Assembly (NCBI RefSeq): GCF_027853965.1
Contig: NZ_JAQGLB010000001.1
Span: forward strand, 124,001 to 188,000
DNA length: 64,000 nt
Direction: 5' to 3'
From: Saccharopolyspora indica
GTDB taxonomy: Bacteria; Actinomycetota; Actinomycetes; Mycobacteriales; Pseudonocardiaceae
Positions 41,610-50,481 of this stretch are shown here, piece after piece (within the stretch, counting starts at the first letter, position 1; every line of letters begins with the position of its first letter). The translations under genes and the position numbers were made by a program. A model generated the notes under the pieces. It did not search any database. It had not been told where the DNA came from and saw only the letters and a program-made list of their open reading frames with translations.

Positions 41610-43121
41610 ATGGCCGACACCGCAGTGATCAGCCTGCGCGGGGTGCGCAAGACCTACCGCGCCGTGACCGCGCTGGACGGCGTGGACCTGGAGGTGCTCC
41701 CCGGCGAGGTGCACTGCCTCGCCGGGGAGAACGGGGCGGGCAAGTCCACCCTGATCAAGATCCTCACCGGCGCGGAGACCCGGGACGCGGGGGAGTACCT
41801 GGTGTCCGGGGAACCGATGCGCCCGGTGCTCACCCCCGCGGTGGCGCGCGATGCCGGCGTCGGCGTCGTCTACCAGGAGCTCAGCCTGCTGCCCGAGCTC
41901 ACCGTGTCGGCGAACCTGTGCATGGGGCGCTTCCCGTCCCGCGCCGGCTTCCGCGACCTGCGGCGGCAGCGCGAGATGGCCACCGCGATGCTCAGCCGGG
42001 TCGGGCTGGCCGAGCTCGACCCGGAAACCCGGGTCGCCGAGCTGCCGACCGCGACCCGGCAGCTGGTGGAGATCGCCCGCGTGCTCGGCCAGAACGCCAA
42101 GCTGGTGATCTTCGACGAGCCGACCACCGCGCTGTCCGAGCAGGAGGCGGCGGCGCTGCTCGACCGCATCCGCGCGCTGCGCGACGAAGGCGTGGCGGTG
42201 CTCTACGTCAGCCACCGCATGGAGGAGATGTTCGCCATCGGCGACCGCGTCACCGTCCTGCGCGACGGCAGGCTGGTGGCCACCGAACCGATGGCCGGGC
42301 ACACCGAGGACACCCTGGTGCAGGCGATGGTCGGCCGCACCATCGAAAGCCTCTACCCGGGCGAGCGCGCCGGAACCGGTCAGGTCCGCCTGGAACTGCG
42401 CGGGGTGCGGCCGGTCGGCTTCGACGAGCCGGTGGACCTCTCGGTGCGGTCCGGGGAGATCCTCGGGCTGGCCGGACTGCTCGGCTCGGGCCGCAGCGAG
42501 CTGCTGCGCGCCGCGTTCGGCGCGGACCCGCTGCTGGCCGGCCAGGTGCTGGTGGACGGCCGGCCGGCCGACACCTCCTCACCGCGGGCCGCGGCGCGCA
42601 GCGGTATCGGTCTGCTGACCGAGGACCGCAAGGAGTCCGGGCTGATGCTCGGGCTGAGCATCGAGAAGAACGTGGCCATGGCCAGCATCGGCGCGGTCAG
42701 CTCGTTCGGCGTGCTGCGCCGCGGCAAGGTGCGCGAGCACGTCGCCGCCGCGGCCGACGGGCTGCGGGTCAAGTTCGGCGACTGGACCGACCCGGTGTCC
42801 TCGCTCTCCGGCGGCAACCAGCAGAAGACCCTGGTCGCCCGGTGGCGGGCCACCGGAGCCAAGGTGCTGCTGCTCGACGAACCGACCAAGGGCGTGGACG
42901 TCGGCGCGAAGGCCGACATCTACCGGGTCATCGCCGAACTGGCCGCCGCCGGGCTGGCCGTCGTGGTCGTGTCGTCCTACCTGCCGGAACTGCTCGGCTT
43001 GTGCGACCGGATCGCGGTGGTCCGGCAGCGGCGCATCGCCGGGTTCGCGGATCCGGCCGAGGCCACCGAAGAGGACGTGCTGCACCTCGCGAGCCCCGTC
43101 ACCGCGCAGGAGGCCTCGTGA
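41610..43121 (+). CDS. Sugar ABC transporter ATP-binding protein with two ATPase domains (RbsA/MglA-like)
   Basis: This 503-residue protein has two fused ABC domains. Domain 1 has Walker A GENGAGKST (near residue 38), the QELSLLPELTV Q-loop and LVIFDEPTTALS. Domain 2 has a degenerate P-loop GLLGSGRSELLR (near residue 290), signature LSGGNQQKTLVARW and VLLLDEPTKGVDVG. This asymmetry is normal for the CUT2 family. It energises the RbsB/RbsC-like partners on either side. Confidence 0.93.
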   Translation: MADTAVISLRGVRKTYRAVTALDGVDLEVLPGEVHCLAGENGAGKSTLIKILTGAETRDAGEYLVSGEPMRPVLTPAVARDAGVGVVYQELSLLPELTVSANLCMGRFPSRAGFRDLRRQREMATAMLSRVGLAELDPETRVAELPTATRQLVEIARVLGQNAKLVIFDEPTTALSEQEAAALLDRIRALRDEGVAVLYVSHRMEEMFAIGDRVTVLRDGRLVATEPMAGHTEDTLVQAMVGRTIESLYPGERAGTGQVRLELRGVRPVGFDEPVDLSVRSGEILGLAGLLGSGRSELLRAAFGADPLLAGQVLVDGRPADTSSPRAAARSGIGLLTEDRKESGLMLGLSIEKNVAMASIGAVSSFGVLRRGKVREHVAAAADGLRVKFGDWTDPVSSLSGGNQQKTLVARWRATGAKVLLLDEPTKGVDVGAKADIYRVIAELAAAGLAVVVVSSYLPELLGLCDRIAVVRQRRIAGFADPAEATEEDVLHLASPVTAQEAS

Positions 43122-43158
43122 ACCGCGAACCGTGCCCGACGAGAACACAGGAGATGCG

Positions 43159-44220
43159 ATGACCGACGTCGCAAGCGCCCCCGCGCCTTCCGCGGCGGGC
43201 GGCAAGCGCAAGCGCAGGCCCAGGCCTCGACCGGCCGATTCGGAGATCCTGCGGCTGAGCCACCTCTTCGACCGCGGGTTCGGCGGCATCCCGGTGCTGC
43301 TGGCGATCGCGTTCGCGCTCAGCCTCGCCACCGACTCGTTCCTCACCGGCACGAACCTGGACAACCTGGGCCGCCAGGTGTCGATCTACGCGATCATCGC
43401 GGTCGGCCAGCTGCTGGTGATCCTCACCGCGGGCATCGACCTGTCGGTGGGCTCGGTGGTCGGGTTGGCCGGGGTGGTCGCCGCGACCGCGGTGTTCGAG
43501 ACCTCGGGCGGCCTCCCGGTGGCGCTGGCCGTCGTCCTGGCGCTGGTCGTCGGCGCGGCGGCCGGGTTGATCAACGGAGTGCTGGTGGCGGTGCTGCGGA
43601 TGCCGCCGTTCATCGTGACCCTGGGCATGATGGGCATCGCCCGCGGTGCGACGCTGCTGCTGACCGACGGGCGCACGGTGCAGCCGCTGCCCGCCGAGTT
43701 CACCGCGATCGCGGGCGGTTCGGTGTTCGGGGTGTCGAACCTGACCTGGCTGATGCTCCTGGTGACGGTGCTGATGGCCTGGCTGCTGCGGCGCACCGTG
43801 TGGGGCCAGTACGTCTACGCGGTCGGCTCGAACGCGGAATCCGCCCGGTTGACCGGTGTTCCGGTGCGGCCGGTGCTGCTGTCGGCCTACGCGCTGTCCG
43901 GGCTGCTGGCCGCCTTCGCCGGAGTCCTGCTGGCATCCCGGCTCGGCAACGGCGTGCCGACCTCGGGCACCGGCTACGAGCTGCAGGCCATCGCCGCGTG
44001 CGTCATCGGCGGCGCCAGCCTGTTCGGCGCCAAGGGCACCGCGCTCGGCGCCCTGGTCGGTGCGCTGGTGGTCGGGCTGCTCAACAACGGCGGCACGCTG
44101 CTGGGTGTGGACCCGTTCTGGCTGCAGATCGCGATCGGGGTGCTGATCCTGATCGCCGTGGGTGCGGAGAACCTGCGCGGCGGCGGGAAGTCGCGCCTGC
44201 CGGGGATGGCGGCGAGATGA
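43159..44220 (+). CDS. Sugar ABC transporter permease (RbsC-like)
   Basis: This protein of 353 residues has a basic N-terminal tail (GGKRKRRPRPRP) and about eight to ten helices. It carries the CUT2 permease signature ILTAGIDLSVGSVVGLAGV (near residue 85) and the AACVIGGASLFGAKGTALGALVGALVVGLLNNG region. ATG 43159 has CAGGAGATGCG directly upstream and is preferred over GTG 43132. Its stop overlaps the next gene (ATGA). Confidence 0.9.
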   Translation: MTDVASAPAPSAAGGKRKRRPRPRPADSEILRLSHLFDRGFGGIPVLLAIAFALSLATDSFLTGTNLDNLGRQVSIYAIIAVGQLLVILTAGIDLSVGSVVGLAGVVAATAVFETSGGLPVALAVVLALVVGAAAGLINGVLVAVLRMPPFIVTLGMMGIARGATLLLTDGRTVQPLPAEFTAIAGGSVFGVSNLTWLMLLVTVLMAWLLRRTVWGQYVYAVGSNAESARLTGVPVRPVLLSAYALSGLLAAFAGVLLASRLGNGVPTSGTGYELQAIAACVIGGASLFGAKGTALGALVGALVVGLLNNGGTLLGVDPFWLQIAIGVLILIAVGAENLRGGGKSRLPGMAAR

Positions 44221-45185
44221 GCGGCACGGTTCTGGTGACCTCGCGGTCGTTCGGCAGCGGCGCGGTGCCCTGCGCGGACGAGCTGACCGCGGCGGGCCTG
44301 CGGGTGGTCCGCGGGTCCACAGTGCACGATCCGGCCGAGCTGGCCGGCCCGCTGGCCGAGGCGGTGGCCTGGATCGCGGGCACCGCACCGATCACCGACG
44401 AGCACCTGGCCGCAGCGCCCCGGCTGAAGGTGATCGCGCGGTACGGCGTCGGGGTGGACAGCGTGGACCTCGCAGCCGCCGCCAGGCGGGGCATCACGGT
44501 CACCAACACCCCGGGGGCCAACAGCGAGGCCGTCGCAGATCTGACGATCGCGCTGCTGCTCGCGGCGTTGCGCGGTGTGGCCGCCGGGGACCGCGCGGTG
44601 CGCGCAGGCTCGTGGCGGACCCGGCGCGGCCGGGAACTCGGCACCCTGGTGCTCGGGGTGGCCGGGCTCGGCAGGATCGGCCGGGGAGTGGTGCGCCGCG
44701 CCCGCGGTTTCGGCACTCGCGTGCTCGGCCACGACCCGCACCTGGACCCGGTGGTGTTCGAGGTGCTGGGCGTGCGCAGCGCCGGGCTGACCGAGCTGGC
44801 GGCCGAGTGCGATGCGGTGACGCTGCACGCCCCGGGAGGGCAGCAGCTGGTGGACCGGGCCTGGCTGGAATCGGTGAAACCCGGCCTGATCGTGGTGAAC
44901 ACCGCGCGAGCCGACCTCGTCGACGAGCAGGCCGTGGCCGATGCCCTCCGGTCCGGGCAGCTCGCCGCGTACGCGGCGGACACCCTGGCGGGGGAGGCGG
45001 CGGGCGGGGCGAGCCCGCTGCTGGCCGCCGACCTGAGCGACCGCGTGGTGCTCACCCCGCACGCCGGTGCCCAGACGGTGGAGGCCGTGGACCGGATGGG
45101 CACGGGTGCGGTGCGCGCCGTGCTCGACGTCATCTCCGGCCGGACCCCGGAGAACCCCGTTCTGATCGAGGAGAGGACCGCATGA
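44217..45185 (+). CDS. D-isomer-specific 2-hydroxyacid dehydrogenase
   Basis: This 322-residue NAD(P)-dependent enzyme has VIARYGVGVDSVDLAAAARRGI (near residue 76), the nucleotide motif LGVAGLGRIGRGVVRRARGFG (near residue 145), VVNTARADLVDE with the catalytic Arg, and PHAGAQT with the catalytic His. The family reduces 2-keto acids or oxidises D-2-hydroxyacids. PHAGAQT resembles the PHxGxxT of phosphoglycerate dehydrogenases. In this operon it probably acts on a sugar-acid intermediate. It is coupled by ATGA overlaps on both sides. Confidence 0.88.
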   Translation: MSGTVLVTSRSFGSGAVPCADELTAAGLRVVRGSTVHDPAELAGPLAEAVAWIAGTAPITDEHLAAAPRLKVIARYGVGVDSVDLAAAARRGITVTNTPGANSEAVADLTIALLLAALRGVAAGDRAVRAGSWRTRRGRELGTLVLGVAGLGRIGRGVVRRARGFGTRVLGHDPHLDPVVFEVLGVRSAGLTELAAECDAVTLHAPGGQQLVDRAWLESVKPGLIVVNTARADLVDEQAVADALRSGQLAAYAADTLAGEAAGGASPLLAADLSDRVVLTPHAGAQTVEAVDRMGTGAVRAVLDVISGRTPENPVLIEERTA

Positions 45186-46105
45186 CCGAGCTGAACGACG
45201 ACGCGGCGATGGGCTTCGTCGGGGTGAGCACCGGGCAGTCCTCGATCCGCGAGGTCTTCCCGGCGTGGGCGCGCGTTCTCGGGCTGCCCTCGGACCGGCT
45301 GGTCGGCTTCGACCTGCCGGTCGGCGCGACCCGCGAGCAGTACCGCGAGACGATCAGCGCGATCCGCGACGACCCCGGCCTGCGCGGTGCCCTGATCACC
45401 ACGCACAAGATCGGGGTGCACGACGCGGCCGGTGACATGTTCGCCGAGCTGGACGAGTTCGCGAACCTCTGCGGTGAGATCTCCTCGGTGTCCAAGCGCG
45501 GTGCCGCGCTGGTGGGGCACGCGAAGGACCCGATCACCGCGGGACTGTCCATCGAGGAGTTCCTCGCCCCGGACCACTTCGCCAGGACCGGCGCGGACCT
45601 GCTGTGCCTGGGCGCGGGCGGTGCGGGCACCGCGATCGCCTGGTACCTGGCTGGCCGCGACGACCGGCCGCGCCGGATCGTGTGCACCGACACCGATGAG
45701 CACCGCTTGGCCGAACTGGTCGAGGTGCTGCGCCGGGGCGGTCTGGACACCGGGAACGTGGTGACCGCGGTCGCCGGCGGCCCGGCCGACGAGCTGGTCG
45801 CGGCCTGCCCGGCGGGCAGCCTCGTGGTCAACGCCACCGGACTGGGCAAGGACCGGCCCGGCTCGCCGGTGTCGGACGCGGTCCGGTGGCCGCACCGCGC
45901 CGTCGTGTGGGAGCTGAACTACCGGGGGAGTCTGGAGTTCCTCGGCCAGGCCCGGGCGGGCGAGGAAGCGGCCGGGCTGACCGTGGTGGACGGTTGGCGG
46001 TACTTCATCCACGGCTGGTCGCAGGTGATCGCGGAGGTCTTCGACCTGCGGCTGGACCAGGAGACCGTCAGCGAGCTCGCCGCGGCGGCCGGGGCGGTGC
46101 GATGA
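45182..46105 (+). CDS. Shikimate dehydrogenase-like (AroE-family) oxidoreductase
   Basis: This 307-residue protein has an AroE two-domain fold. The catalytic pair is conserved: Lys in ALITTHKIGVHD (near residue 74) and Asp in GHAKDPITAG (near residue 114). The nucleotide motif is CLGAGGAGTAIAWYLAG (near residue 141). The substrate loop GVSTGQSSIREVFP and the TTHK motif, where AroE usually has NVTxPxK, differ from true shikimate dehydrogenases. Its place in a sugar import operon suggests a polyol or sugar-acid substrate. It is a candidate for a new AroE-family activity. Confidence 0.8.
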   Translation: MTELNDDAAMGFVGVSTGQSSIREVFPAWARVLGLPSDRLVGFDLPVGATREQYRETISAIRDDPGLRGALITTHKIGVHDAAGDMFAELDEFANLCGEISSVSKRGAALVGHAKDPITAGLSIEEFLAPDHFARTGADLLCLGAGGAGTAIAWYLAGRDDRPRRIVCTDTDEHRLAELVEVLRRGGLDTGNVVTAVAGGPADELVAACPAGSLVVNATGLGKDRPGSPVSDAVRWPHRAVVWELNYRGSLEFLGQARAGEEAAGLTVVDGWRYFIHGWSQVIAEVFDLRLDQETVSELAAAAGAVR

Positions 46106-47013
46106 CGGTCCGCACCGTCCTCGGCGACGTACCCGCGCAGGAGCTCGGCCGCACCGACTACCACGAGCACCTGTTCCAGGTGTCCCCGTTGCTGCCGGGC
46201 GACGAGCTCGACGACGAGCAGTGCAGCGGGCAGGAGGCGCGGCACCTGCGCGAGGCGGGGATCGAGGCGATGGTCGAGGCGACGCCGATCGGCCTCGGCC
46301 GCGATCCGGCGGGCATGGCCCGCATCGCCGAGCGCACCGGCCTGCACGTCGTCGCGACCACCGGTGCGCACCGGCAGGCGCACTACCCGGACGGCCATCC
46401 GTTGCTGGCGAGCACCGAGGAGGCGCTCGCCCAGCGGTTCACCGCCGATCTCGTCACCGGGATGTCCGATGTGGACGGAATTCGCGCCGGGCTGCTGAAA
46501 GCGGGGATCGGCTACTGGTCGATCACCGCGTTCGAACACCGGGTGCTGGCCGCGGTCGCAGCCGCGCACGCGGCCACCAGGGCGCCGGTGATGGTGCACC
46601 TGGAGCACGGCAGCGCCGCGTTCGAGGTGCTCGACGAGCTGGGCTCCCACGGTGTCCGGGCCGACCGGGTGGTGCTCGCCCACGCCGACCGCAATCCGGA
46701 TCCCGGCCTGCACGCCGAGCTCTGCGCGGCGGGGGCCTACCTCGGCTACGACGGCATCGCTCGGCACCGCGACCGGCCGGACTCGGTGATCCTGGAATGC
46801 CTGCTCGCCACCGCCGAACGCGGTGGTGCCCAGCGCCTGCTGCTCGGCGGCGACGTGGCCCGCCGCAGCAGGTACCGGGCCTACGGCGGGATCCCGGGCC
46901 TGGAGTACCTGCCGAAGCGGTTCCTGCCCCGGCTGGTCCGGGAAGGCGGCGCAGAACTCGCGGACGCGATCATGCGCGCCAACCCGGCCCGGTTGCTGGA
47001 CTGGCACGCGTGA
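46102..47013 (+). CDS. Phosphotriesterase-family metal-dependent hydrolase
   Basis: This 303-residue amidohydrolase-fold protein carries all expected metal ligands: TDYHEHLF (HxH, near residue 21), GLLKAGIGYW with the bridging Lys (near residue 133), MVHLEHGS, VLAHADRNPD and LLGGDVARR. Several members of this family are sugar lactonases or phosphosugar lactonases. A lactone-opening step after an oxidation would fit this operon. It is the last gene. Its stop codon lies inside the terminator palindrome at 47010-47047. Confidence 0.85.
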   Translation: MTVRTVLGDVPAQELGRTDYHEHLFQVSPLLPGDELDDEQCSGQEARHLREAGIEAMVEATPIGLGRDPAGMARIAERTGLHVVATTGAHRQAHYPDGHPLLASTEEALAQRFTADLVTGMSDVDGIRAGLLKAGIGYWSITAFEHRVLAAVAAAHAATRAPVMVHLEHGSAAFEVLDELGSHGVRADRVVLAHADRNPDPGLHAELCAAGAYLGYDGIARHRDRPDSVILECLLATAERGGAQRLLLGGDVARRSRYRAYGGIPGLEYLPKRFLPRLVREGGAELADAIMRANPARLLDWHA

Positions 47014-47047
47014 ACACCATTCCGGCCGCGGCCGGAATGGTGTTCAC
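47010..47047. terminator. 38-bp perfect palindrome containing both stop codons
   Basis: A perfect dyad centred on CCGCGG. The TGA of the PTE-like gene (47011-47013) and the TGA of the convergent RpiR gene (47044-47046) both fall inside its arms. It is a compact bidirectional terminator. Confidence 0.8.
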
Positions 47048-47940
47048 AGTTCGGGCAGGCGGCTGATGTCGAGATCGGTGCCGGCGATTTCGGTGCGCAG
47101 CTCGTTGAGCCGTTGGTACTGCTCGACCGCCGAGGTGCGCTCGGCCGCGGCGAGTTCCAGCACGAGGGCGTGCAGGATGGTCAGGGGAGCGATGAGTTCG
47201 TTCGCCGCGCCCTCGGTGGAGTCGGGCAGCGGCAGCACGGTGTCGGCGCGGGTTTCCCCGGCCTCGTCGATGGCCTCGGTCAGCAGCACGCTGCGCGCGC
47301 CGATCCGGTGTGCGTGGTCGAGGACGATGCCGATCTCGCGGAACACCCGCAGCGGTGCGATGACGACTACCGCGTGCGCGGGCTGCAGCCGCAGGAGTTC
47401 GTCGGCGAGGCGGAAGCCGGTCGCGGTCCAGGAATCCGCCGGCTTGCCCGCGCGCCGCAGGCTCAGCGCCAGGTGGTCGGCGATGGCGGCGCTGGGACCG
47501 ATGCCGTAGGCCCAGATGTGCTCGGCGTCGGTGAGCGTTGCGACGGCGCGCGTCCAGTCCGCGCTGTCGACGAGCGCGGGCACGTCGCCGAGAAGGGCCA
47601 GTCCGGCGTCGATCACGGGTTGCAGCACGCCGTGCTCGGAGTGCAGCCGCTGCACCCGGTCGTCGAGGACCTGCGCGGGATTGCGGCGGCGGGCCAGGTG
47701 GTCGACGAGGCTGCGCTTGAGGTCGTTGAGCCCGTCGAAGCCGAGCTTGCGCGCGGTGCGGATGACGGTCGCGTCGCTGGTGCCGGTGACTTCGCCGAGC
47801 TTGGCGGCCGAGGAGATCGCCGCCTCTTCGGGGTGGCGCTGCAGGTAGTCGGCCACCGCTCGTTCGCCGCTCGCGAGCTTGCCCGCCCTTCGGATGCGTT
47901 GCCCCAGCGACTCCGGGTGCGAAGTGTTCACGTCGCCCAT
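47044..47940 (-). CDS. RpiR-family regulator with SIS domain
   Basis: This 298-residue protein has an N-terminal RpiR HTH (ISSAAKLGEVTGTSDATVIRTARKLGFDGLNDLKRSL, residues 42-78) and a SIS sugar-phosphate-binding domain (IWAYGIGPSAAIADHLALSLRRAG near residue 142). RpiR regulators respond to phosphosugars. It is convergent with the sugar operon and lies 86 bp downstream of the LacI gene on the same strand, so it may be co-transcribed with LacI. Its targets are not evident. Confidence 0.88.
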   Translation of the reverse strand: MGDVNTSHPESLGQRIRRAGKLASGERAVADYLQRHPEEAAISSAAKLGEVTGTSDATVIRTARKLGFDGLNDLKRSLVDHLARRRNPAQVLDDRVQRLHSEHGVLQPVIDAGLALLGDVPALVDSADWTRAVATLTDAEHIWAYGIGPSAAIADHLALSLRRAGKPADSWTATGFRLADELLRLQPAHAVVVIAPLRVFREIGIVLDHAHRIGARSVLLTEAIDEAGETRADTVLPLPDSTEGAANELIAPLTILHALVLELAAAERTSAVEQYQRLNELRTEIAGTDLDISRLPEL

Positions 47941-48026
47941 TGTGCCTCCGCCCGGCTCGTGCCCTCGTTCGTCCGGGACTCGGCGCACCGGAATGCCCGT
48001 CGCCGGGCCGATCCGGTGGTCCGCGG

Positions 48027-49028
48027 TCACCGCGCCGCGGTGCGCGCGGTGGAGCCGCGGACGACGAGTTCGCTGGGGAACTGCTGCTTCCTGGGCGGCA
48101 ACGAGCGGTCGTTGACCCGCTCCAGCAGCAGGTGCACCGCGGTGCGCGCCATCTCCGCGATGGGCTGCCGGACCGTGGTGATGTCGTAGGAGTCCCACGA
48201 GGTCATCGCGATGTCGTCGTACCCGATCACCCACACGTCCTCGGGAACGCGCCGGTTCAGGGACACGGCGCCGTCGACCGCGCCCAGCGCGGTCAGGTCG
48301 TTGGCGCAGAAGACGGCGGTGGGCGGGTTCTCCCTGGAGAGCAGTTCGCGCATCCCCGACCTGGCGAGGTCGTGGGCGAAGCCGCCGTCGGCGGTGAGCT
48401 CCGCCTCCAGCGGCCGGCCGAGTTCGGCCAGTCGGTCGCGGAATCCGCGCTCCCGGTGCCGGGACGTGCTCGGCAGCTCGGGACCGCGCAGGAAGCCGAT
48501 CCGGGTGTGCCCGGTGGCGACCAGGTAGTCGGCGACCGCCCGGCCGCCGGCGAGGTTGTCGGTGGTGACCTGGTCGCAGTCCAGCGAATCCAGCCCGCGG
48601 TGCAGCAGCACGATCGGATCTCCCCGCCGGAGCGCGCCAGCGAGCCGCTCGGAGCCCTCGGTGACGGTGGTGAAGATCAGGCCGTCGACGGTGCCTTCGT
48701 CCAGGGCGCGCAGGGCGCTCTCCCCGCCGGGGTCGGGCGCGTTCCACAGCACCATCCGCTGGCCGGCCGCGTCCAGAGCTTGGCCGACCGCTTCCAGCAG
48801 TTGCGGGTAGAACGGGTTGGTGATGTCGGCGACCACGACGCCGATGGTCGAGGTGCGCCGGGTGCGCATGGTCCGCGCCGCGGCGTGCGGCCGGTAACCG
48901 GCTTGCTCCATCGCGGTCAGGACGCGTTGCCGGGTCTCCGGGGCGACCTTGTCGCTGCCCTGCAGGACCCGGGACACCGTCATCTGCGAAACGCCGGCCA
49001 GCTGCGCCACGTCCCGGCTGGTGACCAT
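48027..49028 (-). CDS. LacI-family transcriptional repressor
   Basis: This 333-residue protein has an N-terminal LacI HTH with hinge (SRDVAQLAGVSQMTVSRVLQGSDKVAPETRQRVL, residues 4-37) and a periplasmic-binding-protein-like effector domain. It is divergent from the HisD-family dehydrogenase gene, and two GTTTACGTAAAC-type dyads lie in the 111-bp gap. It therefore probably represses that dehydrogenase-transporter operon and itself. The effector is unknown. Confidence 0.92.
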   Translation of the reverse strand: MVTSRDVAQLAGVSQMTVSRVLQGSDKVAPETRQRVLTAMEQAGYRPHAAARTMRTRRTSTIGVVVADITNPFYPQLLEAVGQALDAAGQRMVLWNAPDPGGESALRALDEGTVDGLIFTTVTEGSERLAGALRRGDPIVLLHRGLDSLDCDQVTTDNLAGGRAVADYLVATGHTRIGFLRGPELPSTSRHRERGFRDRLAELGRPLEAELTADGGFAHDLARSGMRELLSRENPPTAVFCANDLTALGAVDGAVSLNRRVPEDVWVIGYDDIAMTSWDSYDITTVRQPIAEMARTAVHLLLERVNDRSLPPRKQQFPSELVVRGSTARTAAR

Positions 49029-49070
49029 CGATTACCTCCAGGGCCTGGATCGAGGGAGTCCGAACTGCGG

Positions 49071-49082
49071 GTTTACGTAAAC
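49071..49082. promoter_or_regulatory. LacI operator 1
   Basis: GTTTACGTAAAC is a perfect 12-bp palindrome with the central CG typical of LacI-family sites. It lies 43 bp upstream of the lacI-type gene start. Confidence 0.8.
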
Positions 49083-49105
49083 ACCCTATCGGCCTACAGT
49101 GCGAT

Positions 49106-49117
49106 GTGTACGTAAAC
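49106..49117. promoter_or_regulatory. LacI operator 2
   Basis: GTGTACGTAAAC differs from operator 1 at one position. It lies 23 bp upstream of the dehydrogenase ATG. The centres are 35 bp apart. Confidence 0.75.
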
Positions 49118-49139
49118 ATCCGAAGGGATCACGACAGCC

Positions 49140-50459
49140 ATGGCTTTCGCGCTCAAGGCCCCGGCCACCAGCTCGGCGGCGACCACGACCTCGTTGCCCG
49201 ACGTGCAGGAGAAGGTCGAGGCGATCGTCGCCGACATCCGCGCCCGCGGCGACCAGGCGGTTCGCGAGTACTCGGCGAAGTTCGACAACTGGCAGCCCGA
49301 GTCGTTCCGGCTGTCGGCCGCGCAGATCGAGGAGATCGTCTCGCGGGTTCCGCGGCAGGTGATCGCCGACATCGAGTTCGTCCAGCAGCAGGTCCGGTCC
49401 TTCGCCGAGCGGCAGCTGGCGTCGATGCAGGAGTTCGAGGTGGAGACCCTGCCCGGCGTCCACCTGGGGCAGAAGCACATCCCGGTCGCCGCGGCAGGTG
49501 CGTACGTGCCGGGCGGTCGCTACCCGCTGCTGGCCTCGGCGCACATGACGATCCTGACGGCCAAGACCGCCGGGGTGCCGCGCGTGGTGGCCTGCACGCC
49601 GCCGATCCGCGGTGCGGTGCCGGACGCGACCGTGGCGGCCATGCACCTGGCAGGCGCCGACGAGATCTACCTGCTCGGCGGCGTTCAGGCGGTGGTGAGC
49701 ATGGCGCTGGGCACCGAGACCATCGCGCCGGTGGACATGCTGGCCGGTCCCGGCAACGCCTTCGTCGCCGAGGCCAAGCGGCAGCTGTTCGGGGAGATCG
49801 GCATCGACCTGTTCGCCGGCCCCACCGAGGTCCTGATCGTGGCCGACGAGACCGCCGACCCCTTCGTCGTGGCGGTGGACCTGCTCAGCCAGGCCGAGCA
49901 CGGCCCGGACTCGCCCGCGGTGCTGATCACCACCTCGGAGGAGCTGGGCCGCTCGGTCGTCGAGCACGTCGACGGCCTGCTGCCGGAGATGCCCACCCGG
50001 GACAACGCCGAGCCCGCCTGGCGCGATCACGGCGAGGTCCACGTCGTCGAAAGCCTCGACGCCGCTTACGAACTCGCCGACACCTACGCCAGCGAGCACG
50101 TCCAGATCCTGACCGCGCAGCCGCGCGAGGCGCTCGCGAAGATGCGCAACTACGGTGCGCTGTTCCTGGGCGAGGGGACCTGCGTGTCCTACGGGGACAA
50201 GGTCATCGGCACCAACCACGTGCTGCCCACCCGCGGCGCCGCCCGCTACACCGGCGGGCTCTGGGTCGGCAAGTACCTCAAGACCGTGACCTACCAGGAA
50301 GTCACCGACCCGGCCTCCAGCGCGAAGCTCGGCGAGGTGTGCGGACGCGCGGCCCGCGTCGAGCTGTTCGAGGGCCACGCCCGCTCCGGCGACGTCCGGG
50401 CCGCCAAGTTCGGCGGCGCGCAACTTCCCTGGGCGCCCGACGCGTTCGCCCGCTCCTGA
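49140..50459 (+). CDS. HisD-family alcohol dehydrogenase, sulfopropanediol dehydrogenase (HpsN)-like
   Basis: This 439-residue zinc/NAD enzyme has the histidinol-dehydrogenase fold. Zinc ligands are in SQAEHGPDSPAV, the catalytic Glu/His pair is in YASEHVQI, and GTNHVLPTRGAARYTGGLWVGKYLKTVTYQEV replaces the SGLSVxDF pattern of true HisD. That variant is the one I associate with HpsN, which oxidises 2,3-dihydroxypropane-1-sulfonate to sulfolactate. No histidine genes are nearby. It is under LacI control and upstream of an MHS transporter, fitting catabolism of a small hydroxylated acid. The exact substrate is inference. Confidence 0.82.
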   Translation: MAFALKAPATSSAATTTSLPDVQEKVEAIVADIRARGDQAVREYSAKFDNWQPESFRLSAAQIEEIVSRVPRQVIADIEFVQQQVRSFAERQLASMQEFEVETLPGVHLGQKHIPVAAAGAYVPGGRYPLLASAHMTILTAKTAGVPRVVACTPPIRGAVPDATVAAMHLAGADEIYLLGGVQAVVSMALGTETIAPVDMLAGPGNAFVAEAKRQLFGEIGIDLFAGPTEVLIVADETADPFVVAVDLLSQAEHGPDSPAVLITTSEELGRSVVEHVDGLLPEMPTRDNAEPAWRDHGEVHVVESLDAAYELADTYASEHVQILTAQPREALAKMRNYGALFLGEGTCVSYGDKVIGTNHVLPTRGAARYTGGLWVGKYLKTVTYQEVTDPASSAKLGEVCGRAARVELFEGHARSGDVRAAKFGGAQLPWAPDAFARS

Positions 50460-50481
50460 CCAGCCAGCCCGAAAGGCGCAC

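Noticed and set aside
49140-50459. Calling the HisD-family gene histidinol dehydrogenase of histidine synthesis
   Set aside because: LacI control, the adjacent MHS transporter and the RYTGGLWVGK variant in place of the usual SGLSVxDF pattern point to a catabolic relative.
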